From contig NZ_JAAOJA010000003.1 in NCBI RefSeq assembly GCF_013184545.1, positions 372,001 through 436,000 of the forward strand: a stretch of 64,000 nucleotides of DNA. Reading direction: 5' to 3'. The notes under the pieces are model-generated. The model saw only the letters and a list, made by a program, of their open reading frames with translations. It was not told where the DNA came from and made no database searches. Position numbers and translations under genes: made by a program. Source of the DNA: Pseudomonas tumuqii. Its GTDB lineage: Bacteria; Pseudomonadota; Gammaproteobacteria; Pseudomonadales; Pseudomonadaceae. Shown here piece by piece: positions 56,397 through 64,000 of the stretch; position 1 is the stretch's first letter, and every line of letters starts with the position of its first letter.

Positions 56397-59300
56397 GCTG
56401 TCCTTGGGTTCTCCAGGCTGGCCCGGGGCCGCAGCGCAGCGTCCGGAGGGCTCTGGCTGCTGCGGGTGATGCCGCCCAGGGTGATCAGCAAACTGTGGCT
56501 CTGCCCGTCCAGGGGCACGCGTACGCCACCCTCGGCATGGCTGATGGGCACACCGTCGAGCTGGGCATGGGCGATGCCGCGACAACGGCGCGCGGGGTTG
56601 TCCACCTCGATCCGGTACTGGCTGGACCCCAGGCTTACCGTGGCCGAAAACGCCGGCCAGGCCGCGCTGATGCAGGGAGCGACGATCAGCCAGGCGCCTT
56701 CGCGGCGAATGCCGAGAATCCCCTCGACCCCGGCGCGGTACATCCAGCCGGCCGCGCCGGTGTACCAGGTCCAGCCGCCCCGGCCGCTATGCGGGGCGAC
56801 CCCATAGACATCGGCCGCCACCACGTAGGGCTCGACCTTGTAGCGTTGGCTCTCTTCGGCTGTGCGCGCATGGTTGATCGGGTTGAGCAGGGCGAACAGC
56901 GCGCAGGCCTGGTCACCGGCGCTCAGCTTGGCGTGGGCGAGGATGACCCACATCGCGGCATGGCTGTATTGCCCGCCATTTTCCCGCAGGCCGGGTGGAT
57001 AGCCCTTGATATAGCCAGGCTCGAGCGGCGTCTTGTCGAAGGGCGGGGTGAACAGCAGGGCGATGCCCTCATCTTGGCGGACCAGTTGCTGTTGCAGCGA
57101 TTGCATGGCCATGGCCGCGCGCACGGGGTCGGCAGCGCCGGACAACACCGCCCAGGATTGGGCAATCGAGTCGATGCGGCATTCGGCGCTGGTGTGCGAG
57201 CCGAGCCAGGTGCCGTCGTCGAAGGTGGCCCGGCGATACCACTGGCCATCCCAGGCCTCGCGCTCCAGCGCCGCACGCAGCGCCAGGGCGTGCTCGCGCC
57301 AGCGCTCTGCACGCTCGGCGTCGCCGATGGTTGGCCGCGCCAGGGCCAAGGGGACGAACAGCTCGAGGGTGCGCAGCAGCAGCCAGCCGAGCCACACGCT
57401 TTCGCCCTGGCCGCCTTCGCCGACGCGGTTCATGCCGTCGTTCCAGTCGCCACCGCCGATCAGTGGCAGGCCGAGTTTGCCGGTCAGTTGCAGACACTGC
57501 TCGAGGCCCCGGGCGCAGTGCTCGAACAGTGAGGCCTCTTCGGCGGCGACCATCGGCTGGAAGAAGGCATCGTGCTCCTCGGGCTTCAACAGCGGCCCGT
57601 CGAGGAACGTCACCTGCTCGTCGAGGATCGCCGGGTCGTCGGCCACCGCGATATAGCTTGCGGTGGCGAAGGCCAGCCAGACGCGGTCATCCGAGATGCG
57701 CGTGCGCACCCCCTGGCCGGAATGTGGCAGCCACCAGTGCTGCACGTCGCCCTCGACGAACTGCCGGCTGGCGGCGCGCAGGATATGGCTGCGCGTGGCC
57801 TCGGGCTGGGAAAAGGTCAGGGCCATGCCGTCCTGCAGCTGATCGCGGAAGCCGTAGGCGCCGCTGGCCTGGTAGAACGCCGAGCGCGCCCAGATGCGGC
57901 AGGCGAGGGTCTGATAGAGCAGCCAGCCGTTGAGCATGATGTCCATGGCGCGGTCGGGAGTCTGCACCTGTACCGCGCCGAGTGCGTTCTGCCAGTGGTC
58001 GGTGACTGCCTTGAGTACCGCGTCGAGATCGGCTACCCGGTAACGTTCGACCAGGGCTGTGGCGGCTTCGCTGGAGGCGCACTGGCCGATGAACGCGACC
58101 ACTTCCACACTCTCGCCCGCCGCCAATTCAATGCTGCACTGCAGCGCGGCGCAGGGATCAAAGCCGGCGCCAGTGGTGCCGGACAGGGGAGCGTTGCCGA
58201 GTAGCGCGGCGGGTGCCGCCGCGTTGCCATTGCGGCCGAGAAACTCGCAGCGATCGCCGGTCCATGAGGATTGCCGCCCGCCGAGGTCGGCAAAGGCGAC
58301 CCGTCCGGCAAAGGCGTTACTCCAGGGATTGCGCGCCAGCAGCACACCGCTGCCGGCATCGACCTGGGTGGTGATAAACGGCGCCGACGCACCCCGGGCG
58401 GTGCCCAGTACCCATTCGCTGTAGGCGGTGAGGGAAAACCGGCGCGCTTGGCCCGAGAGGTTGCGCAGGGTCAGTCGGGAAATCTTGATCGGGTCGGCCA
58501 GCGCCACGTACTGCAGCAACTCCAGGGCGATGCCGTCCACCTGATGCTCGAAGCGACTGTAGCCGTGGCCGTGGCGGGCGATGTACAGGCCGTCATCGCG
58601 GATCGGCTGCGCCGTGGCGCTGTACAGGGCCAGGCTGTCTTCGTCACGCACATAGAAGGCTTCGCCGCAGGGATCGGTGACCGGGTCGTTGGACCAGGGC
58701 GTGAGCTGGTTTTCCCGGCTGTTTTCGGCCCAGGTGTAGCCGCTGCCTTGCGCCGAGGCCTGGAAGCCGAAGCCCGGGTTGGCGATCACGTTGATCCAGG
58801 GTGCCGGCGTGTTGCGGCCGGCCTGCAGCAGGGTCACATATTCGCGGCCGTTGTTGGCGAAACCGCCCAGGCCGTTGAAAAACTCCAGATCCGTGGCGAG
58901 TTCGCTGGCTGCGGCCTGTTCGGCCAGCGCTTGCGCTGGCGCAGGCGCCGTCGGCAACTGGGCGGATGCCCGTGGCGGCAGGGCCGGGGCGGCGCTGAGG
59001 TGGTTGACCAGTTGATTGGCAATCGGGCCGCGGCGGGCGATCAGCGCGACCCGGGCGATCGAGCGCAGCAAGGCGCGGGCGGCGACGCTCAGCAGGTCGG
59101 CGCGCAGCACATAGACCGAACCCTGTGCCAGTTCGGCGCCGAAACGCTGACGCGACTGGCTGCGGCGCACCGCGGTCTCGATGGCGATCTGCAGGTCCTG
59201 CAGGTACGAGGAGGCGTGCTCGTTGAGGATCACCAGATCGACGCCGAGGCGCTTCATTCGCCAGTATTCGTGGGCACGCAGCAATTGGCGTACCTGGGCG

Positions 59301-62300
59301 ATTTCCTGGATGTCGTCGATGCGCAGCAGGACGATCGGCAGGTCGCCGGAAATCCCGTGGGGCCAGAGCCCGGCCTGCGCCCCGGCGCCACGCAGGATCG
59401 CCTTCGACGGCGCGCGGAAACGTGGATCGGCGTACAGAATGGGCGCGGCCAGCCGCTGGAAGTCGGCCGCTTCCGCAGCCTGGATATCGAGGTGGCGCAG
59501 CTGCACCTGGGCCTGGGTCCAGGCCAGGGTCTTGGCGCGCTCGAATGCACTGCGGTCATGGTGTTTGTCGATCAGGTCGAGCAACTCGGCCCGCGAGGCG
59601 GCGACCAGGGTCCAGAAGGCGACCCGTGCGGCCTTGCCCGGGGCGATGCTGACCAGGTACTTGAGCGCGAAGATCGGGTCGAGCACGGTGCCGACCGTGT
59701 TCGACAGTGCCTGGCCATCGACGATCACCGCGGCTGCGGCGATGCTCGGGCGCTGGCCGATAAAGCGTGCGCGGTCGGACTCGTACTGTGGATCGGCGAC
59801 TATCTCGCCTTCGACCACGGCAAAGTGCGCCGCCCACACCTGCGCCTCAGCCTCAGCGTGTGGGCGGCGGGTGGCGAGCAGGGCGCCGAACTCGGCGAGG
59901 TATTCGGTGACCACGAACAGCTTGGCGAACGCCGGGTGCGCGTTGTCGCTGGCGGGCGTGGTCAATACCACTTCGGCGTAGGAGGTCAGCTCGATCTCAC
60001 GCGCCTGGCGGCCGCTGTTGGCCAGGGAGACGCGGCGCACTTCGCCGTCATCCTCGCCGGACACCAGCACCTCCATGGAGGTGGTCAAGCGGCCATCGTG
60101 GCGGATGAACTCGGCGTGATCCTCGGCGAACAGCACTTCGTGGGAGTCCGCTGTGCTGCCGATCGGCTGACCGCCGGCGGACCAGACCCGGCCGTCCTGG
60201 GTATCGCGCAGGAAGATGAACGAGCCGCAGTCGTCGCGGGTCGCGTCTTCGCGCCAGCGGGTGATGGCGATGTCGCGCCAACGGCTGTAACCGGCGCCCG
60301 CGCCGGTCAACATCACGGCATAACGGCCATTGGTCAGCAGGTGGGTGATCGGCGGTGCATCGGCTGCCGAACCGGTCAGGCGGCGCATGGTCTGCGCGTC
60401 GCTGCCGACCTCCGGCGCCCGAATCTTCACTTCCTCGGCGCGTGGATGGGCAACCGCCACGTCGCGCGGCATGCGCTCCTGCAATAGCAGTTCACAGGCC
60501 TGGATCATTGGCTCGCGATGGAAGCGCTCGCGCATCTGCCCATCCTGCAAGGTGTTGGCGATGGCCACTATGGTCATGCCCTGGTGGTGGGCCATGAAGT
60601 TGCGCACGATGGCCACGCGCTGGCCATTGGGCAGGCGGCTGGGCGTGAAGTCGAGGGCCTCATAGAAGCCGTAACGGCCAAGCGCGCCCATGTCGCTCAG
60701 GCGCTGGTAGTTCTGTTGCGCGCCTTGCGGGTCGATCATGGTCGCCAAACCCGAGGCATAGGGCGCAATCACCACGTTCTCGGCGAGGCCGCGCTTGAGG
60801 CCGAGGCCGGGCACGCCGAAGTTCGAATACTGGTAGGTGAGCTCCATGTCGCGGGCGTTATAGGCGGACTCGGAAATACCCCAGGGGATGTTCTGTGCCT
60901 GCCCATAGTCCTGCTGACGCTGCACCACCAGGCGGTTGGTCTGCTCGAGCAGGCTGCCGCTCGGCGCGCGCATGATCAGCGACGGCATCAGGTATTCGAA
61001 CATCGAGCCGGACCAGGAAATCAGCGCCGAGCCGTTGCCCAGCGGGGTCGCGGTGCGGCCGAGGCGGAACCAGTGGCGGGTGCTCACATCGCCCTTGGCG
61101 ATGGCGAACAGGCTGGCGAGACGGGCTTCCGAGGCCAGCAGGTCATAGCAGCTCGGGTCGAGGCGGTTGTCGACGAGGCCGTAGCCGATCGACAGCAGTT
61201 TGCGCTCGGGGTCGAGCAGGAAGGCGAAGTCCATCGCCAGCGCCATCTCCCGCGCGGTGCCGGCCAGTGCCTGCAGGCGCAACCTGAGGCCGGCGACTGC
61301 GGCGTCGGCCTGCTGCCGGTCACGCGCATGTTCGGTCAGGCTCAGGCCGAGCGCCTCGAGCCAGAACAGCAGATCGGTCAAGCCGTCCTCGCCGACGCTG
61401 GGGGCGATCTCCTGAGCCAGCTTGGCGGCCTTTTCCGTCAGGCGTTTGAGCGGTGCGGAGATTGTCTCCAGCGCTTGCGCGCCCTGCAACTGGGCGGCAA
61501 TATCGTCGAGCAGGGCGGCGAGCTGCTGGCCGCGCTCGCTGTTGGCGGACAAGGCGTCGATGGTGGTTCGGGCCAGGTGCAGGTTGTCCTGCATGCCTTG
61601 GCGTGCCTGTGGGGCGAGCGGCATGGCGAACCACTCTTCGCAGGCATTGGCGAGCACGATCAGGTGGCCGGCGAGATTGCCGCTGTCGACCGATGACACA
61701 TAGGCCGGTTCGAGTGCGCGCAGGTCCTGGGTGTCGTACCAGTTGAAGAAGTGGCCCCTGTGGCGCTGCAGGCCGAGCATGCAGGCGAGGGTGGTTTCCA
61801 GGCGTTCGACGGTCTGCAGGGTGCCGGCCCAGCCAAAGTCGCGGGCGGCAATGGTCGAGAGCAGGTAGAGGCCCATGTTGGTCGGCGAGGTGCGATGAGC
61901 CACCACTGGCTGCGGATCTTCCTGGAAATTGTCCGGCGGCAGCATGTTGTCCACCGGGGTCACGAAGGTCTCGAAGAAGCGCCAGGTACGCCGGGCGGTG
62001 AGGCGCAAGTCGCGCGCGTCCGACTCGCTCAGGGCGAGACTGCGGGCGACCCGTGGCGAGCGGCTGGCGCGCAAGGCAAGTGCCGGTGCGCCCAGCCAGA
62101 GCAGGGCGAAAGGCAGCACCACGGGCCAGGAAGCGGGGGCGAAGGCCACCGCGCCGGCCGCGACCAGCAGGCCAAGGGTGGTCGAACCGGCCATGCCGCG
62201 ATAGAAACCTCGTAGGTTCAGGCGCGGGCTGATGGCTGACTGTGCCGCGGTGGTCCATTGCAGCAGGTTGCTGCGGGTGATTGCCAGCCGCGCCAGGGTT

Positions 62301-64000
62301 CTGCCGATGGCATCGAGCATGCGCCAGGCGCTGTCGGGCAGAAAGGCCAGCGACAGCAGGGTCTGCGCCGTGGCGAGTTTCAGGTCGGCGAGCAGCCGGC
62401 GCAGATGGTTGGGCAGACGCACACCGCTGTGTTGTGGCAGCAGGGCGAAGAAGGTGGGCAGGAAGGCCGGGATCGCCATGGCCGCGAGCATCAGCAGGGT
62501 CGCGCTCAAGGCGGCCGGCATCGGCAGCAGCCAGCAGGCCGCCAGGGCGAGCAAGGTCAGCGGGGCCAGCAGCGAGCGGCGCAGGTTATCGAGCATCTTG
62601 AAGCAGCCGATCGAGGGAACCGCCAGGTGACCGCTGCGCGTCCCGAAGATCCAGGGCAGCAGTTGCCAATCGCCGCGGGTCCAGCGGTGCTGGCGCTTGC
62701 TTGCCACGTCGTAGCGCGAGGGAAATTCTTCGACGACCTCGACATCCGAGGCGAGGCCGGCACGGGCGAAAATACCCTCGAACAAGTCATGGCTGAGCAT
62801 CGAGTTTTCCGGCACCCGGCTGGCCAGGGCGGCCTCGAAGGCATCGATGTCATAGATGCCCTTGCCGGTGTAGGAGCCTTCGCCGAACAGGTCCTGGTAG
62901 ACGTCGGAAACCGCCGCCGCGTAAGGGTCCATGCCGCCAGGGCTGGAAAACACCCGTTGATAGAACGAGCCTTCGCGTCCGACCGGCAAGGACGGCGTGA
63001 CCCGCGGTTGCAGAATCGCATAGCCGCTGGTGACGCGCTGCAAGCTGTCGCTGAAGCGCGGCCGATTCAGCGGGTGACCCATCTTGCCGATCAGGCGCAG
63101 CGCCGCATCGCGCGGCAGCCGCGTATCGGCATCCAGGGTGATGACGTAACGCACATCCGCAGGCACCTGCTGGGTGCAACCCGCCAGGGTCATGTAGCTG
63201 GTGTCGCTGGCACCGCGCAGCAGCCGATTGAGCTCATGCAGCTTGCCGCGTTTGCGTTCCCAGCCCATCCAGGTGTTTTCGCCGGCATTGAACTGCCGAT
63301 GGCGGTGCAGCAGCAGGAAGCGGCTGCCACCCGGGGCTGGCCCATACCGCTGATTGAGCAGGGCGATGGCCGCGACCGCCACGGCCAGTAGCGGGGCATC
63401 GGTCGCGACCACTTGCTGATCGGCGTCCAGCCCGTCGGTGAGCAGGGCGAAAGTCAGATCGCCACCGGCACCGGCAAGGTGATGGACTTCCAGACGCTCG
63501 ATTTGCTCCAGCAGATCGGCCTCGCTGGTCAGCAGGGTCGGCACCGCAACCAGGGTGCGCAGCGCTTGCGGCACCCCGTTGGTGAGTTCCAGGCCGGGCA
63601 GGGTCATGGCGCCGAAGCTCCAGGTGACCGTGCGATTGACCAGCGCCGTCGCCACTTCGGTGGCCGGGAGGAAGCCGAGCACGGCCAACAGCAGCAGCCA
63701 GCCAGCCGTCACGCTGGGCATCGACAGCGTCCACAACGCCAGCGCGAGCAAGCTCGTGGCCACCAGCAGAATGCTGCCGACATAGCCGGCGATACCCAGG
63801 CGGATCTTGAGGCGACTGAAGCGCAGGCGCACCGGCGGCTTGAAGCCGATGGCCTGTTCCAGCGCCCGACGCCCTTCGGCGATCAGGTGGTAGCCCGGGT
63901 CGCCGACGCGCTCGGCCTGTTCCCCTTGCCTGCTTTGCTCGGCATGCTGAGCCGCCGCCAGGGCCAGGCCGGCCACTTCCAGTTCCGTGGCCGAGGAACC
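56393..64000 (-). CDS. Cyclic beta-glucan synthase, NdvB/ChvB-like (N-terminus beyond window)
   Basis: About 2,535 residues are visible, and the frame stays open to the right edge. The order is: membrane helices with a GT84 glycosyltransferase (VITLDADTRLPRD, SHDLFEG and RQHRWTRGDWQ as DxD, TED-like and QxxRW motifs), further helices, a glycoamylase-like region (GTLQTVERLE, NFMAHHQGMT and RLPNGQRVAIVRNF), and a C-terminal GH94 phosphorylase domain with GGDWNDGMNRVG holding the catalytic Asp. Such enzymes make periplasmic cyclic beta-glucans from UDP-glucose by chain building, cyclisation and length control by phosphorolysis. Linkage type (beta-1,2 or beta-1,3/1,6) is not certain. The stop overlaps the protease start. 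Confidence 0.94.
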   Translation of the reverse strand, partial: GSSATELEVAGLALAAAQHAEQSRQGEQAERVGDPGYHLIAEGRRALEQAIGFKPPVRLRFSRLKIRLGIAGYVGSILLVATSLLALALWTLSMPSVTAGWLLLLAVLGFLPATEVATALVNRTVTWSFGAMTLPGLELTNGVPQALRTLVAVPTLLTSEADLLEQIERLEVHHLAGAGGDLTFALLTDGLDADQQVVATDAPLLAVAVAAIALLNQRYGPAPGGSRFLLLHRHRQFNAGENTWMGWERKRGKLHELNRLLRGASDTSYMTLAGCTQQVPADVRYVITLDADTRLPRDAALRLIGKMGHPLNRPRFSDSLQRVTSGYAILQPRVTPSLPVGREGSFYQRVFSSPGGMDPYAAAVSDVYQDLFGEGSYTGKGIYDIDAFEAALASRVPENSMLSHDLFEGIFARAGLASDVEVVEEFPSRYDVASKRQHRWTRGDWQLLPWIFGTRSGHLAVPSIGCFKMLDNLRRSLLAPLTLLALAACWLLPMPAALSATLLMLAAMAIPAFLPTFFALLPQHSGVRLPNHLRRLLADLKLATAQTLLSLAFLPDSAWRMLDAIGRTLARLAITRSNLLQWTTAAQSAISPRLNLRGFYRGMAGSTTLGLLVAAGAVAFAPASWPVVLPFALLWLGAPALALRASRSPRVARSLALSESDARDLRLTARRTWRFFETFVTPVDNMLPPDNFQEDPQPVVAHRTSPTNMGLYLLSTIAARDFGWAGTLQTVERLETTLACMLGLQRHRGHFFNWYDTQDLRALEPAYVSSVDSGNLAGHLIVLANACEEWFAMPLAPQARQGMQDNLHLARTTIDALSANSERGQQLAALLDDIAAQLQGAQALETISAPLKRLTEKAAKLAQEIAPSVGEDGLTDLLFWLEALGLSLTEHARDRQQADAAVAGLRLRLQALAGTAREMALAMDFAFLLDPERKLLSIGYGLVDNRLDPSCYDLLASEARLASLFAIAKGDVSTRHWFRLGRTATPLGNGSALISWSGSMFEYLMPSLIMRAPSGSLLEQTNRLVVQRQQDYGQAQNIPWGISESAYNARDMELTYQYSNFGVPGLGLKRGLAENVVIAPYASGLATMIDPQGAQQNYQRLSDMGALGRYGFYEALDFTPSRLPNGQRVAIVRNFMAHHQGMTIVAIANTLQDGQMRERFHREPMIQACELLLQERMPRDVAVAHPRAEEVKIRAPEVGSDAQTMRRLTGSAADAPPITHLLTNGRYAVMLTGAGAGYSRWRDIAITRWREDATRDDCGSFIFLRDTQDGRVWSAGGQPIGSTADSHEVLFAEDHAEFIRHDGRLTTSMEVLVSGEDDGEVRRVSLANSGRQAREIELTSYAEVVLTTPASDNAHPAFAKLFVVTEYLAEFGALLATRRPHAEAEAQVWAAHFAVVEGEIVADPQYESDRARFIGQRPSIAAAAVIVDGQALSNTVGTVLDPIFALKYLVSIAPGKAARVAFWTLVAASRAELLDLIDKHHDRSAFERAKTLAWTQAQVQLRHLDIQAAEAADFQRLAAPILYADPRFRAPSKAILRGAGAQAGLWPHGISGDLPIVLLRIDDIQEIAQVRQLLRAHEYWRMKRLGVDLVILNEHASSYLQDLQIAIETAVRRSQSRQRFGAELAQGSVYVLRADLLSVAARALLRSIARVALIARRGPIANQLVNHLSAAPALPPRASAQLPTAPAPAQALAEQAAASELATDLEFFNGLGGFANNGREYVTLLQAGRNTPAPWINVIANPGFGFQASAQGSGYTWAENSRENQLTPWSNDPVTDPCGEAFYVRDEDSLALYSATAQPIRDDGLYIARHGHGYSRFEHQVDGIALELLQYVALADPIKISRLTLRNLSGQARRFSLTAYSEWVLGTARGASAPFITTQVDAGSGVLLARNPWSNAFAGRVAFADLGGRQSSWTGDRCEFLGRNGNAAAPAALLGNAPLSGTTGAGFDPCAALQCSIELAAGESVEVVAFIGQCASSEAATALVERYRVADLDAVLKAVTDHWQNALGAVQVQTPDRAMDIMLNGWLLYQTLACRIWARSAFYQASGAYGFRDQLQDGMALTFSQPEATRSHILRAASRQFVEGDVQHWWLPHSGQGVRTRISDDRVWLAFATASYIAVADDPAILDEQVTFLDGPLLKPEEHDAFFQPMVAAEEASLFEHCARGLEQCLQLTGKLGLPLIGGGDWNDGMNRVGEGGQGESVWLGWLLLRTLELFVPLALARPTIGDAERAERWREHALALRAALEREAWDGQWYRRATFDDGTWLGSHTSAECRIDSIAQSWAVLSGAADPVRAAMAMQSLQQQLVRQDEGIALLFTPPFDKTPLEPGYIKGYPPGLRENGGQYSHAAMWVILAHAKLSAGDQACALFALLNPINHARTAEESQRYKVEPYVVAADVYGVAPHSGRGGWTWYTGAAGWMYRAGVEGILGIRREGAWLIVAPCISAAWPAFSATVSLGSSQYRIEVDNPARRCRGIAHAQLDGVPISHAEGGVRVPLDGQSHSLLITLGGITRSSQSPPDAALRPRASLENPRTA

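Noticed and set aside
58271..60487. 738-codon plus-strand frame inside the glucan synthase
   Set aside because: It is a shadow of the conserved minus-strand enzyme, with Gly/Gln/Ala/Arg-rich composition and no domain.

Overview
The window is high-GC chromosomal DNA from a gammaproteobacterium, almost certainly a Pseudomonas or close relative. The evidence is the HexR/GltRS-controlled Entner-Doudoroff gene layout, OprB and the Gts/Glt glucose ABC importer, HexR-type TTGT-N7/8-ACAA operators, Hfq/Crc-like A-rich leader motifs, and typical Pseudomonas intergenic palindromes. The species cannot be named. No tRNA, rRNA or CRISPR array was seen.

Layout. (1) 1-10.7 kb, minus strand: a tightly coupled exopolysaccharide operon read from right to left. 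It encodes UDP-glucose dehydrogenase, a UDP-glucuronate epimerase, an undecaprenyl-phosphate sugar transferase, a CpsD-like ATPase with a degenerate Walker A, a Wza-type lipoprotein, a Wzz/GumC co-polymerase, a GT4, a Wzy/WaaL-type protein and two GT2 enzymes, the last cut by the window edge. (2) 10.9-12.0 kb: a decayed IS21 (istA/istB) remnant that has truncated a DUF457-type membrane hydrolase gene. (3) 12.1-20.4 kb: a degenerate-GGDEF/intact-EAL membrane protein with a SUOX-fold partner; ArfB; a CDF cation transporter divergent from a MerR regulator; a LysR regulator; and a bufferin operon (bufA-bufB-bufC-doxX) for a copper-binding modified peptide.

(4) 20.6-46.1 kb: the central carbon block. 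It holds mgsA, gap, edd-glk-gltR-gltS, gtsA-gtsBCD, oprB, a YeaD-like hexose-6-phosphate mutarotase, pyk-orf58-eno-gapN-gpmI, hexR, zwf-pgl-eda and an aldo/keto reductase. Together these cover every step from outer-membrane glucose entry to two pyruvate. The GapN branch skips phosphoglycerate kinase. HexR-like operators lie before gap, edd, zwf/hexR and, unusually, as two sites before pyk.

(5) 46.2-53.7 kb: an exported protein of unknown function overlapping a PLD-type cardiolipin-synthase-like lipoprotein, a DUF3309 mini-protein, two Crp/Fnr-like regulators, a REC-PAS-GGDEF-EAL protein and a BON-domain periplasmic protein. (6) 53.9-64 kb: phosphoglucomutase, then on the minus strand a giant cyclic beta-glucan synthase (GT84 plus GH94, N-terminus beyond the window) overlapping a trypsin-like protease gene.

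Several families of 70-110 bp palindromic intergenic repeats are concentrated in the glucose block, one of them inside the gts transporter operon.
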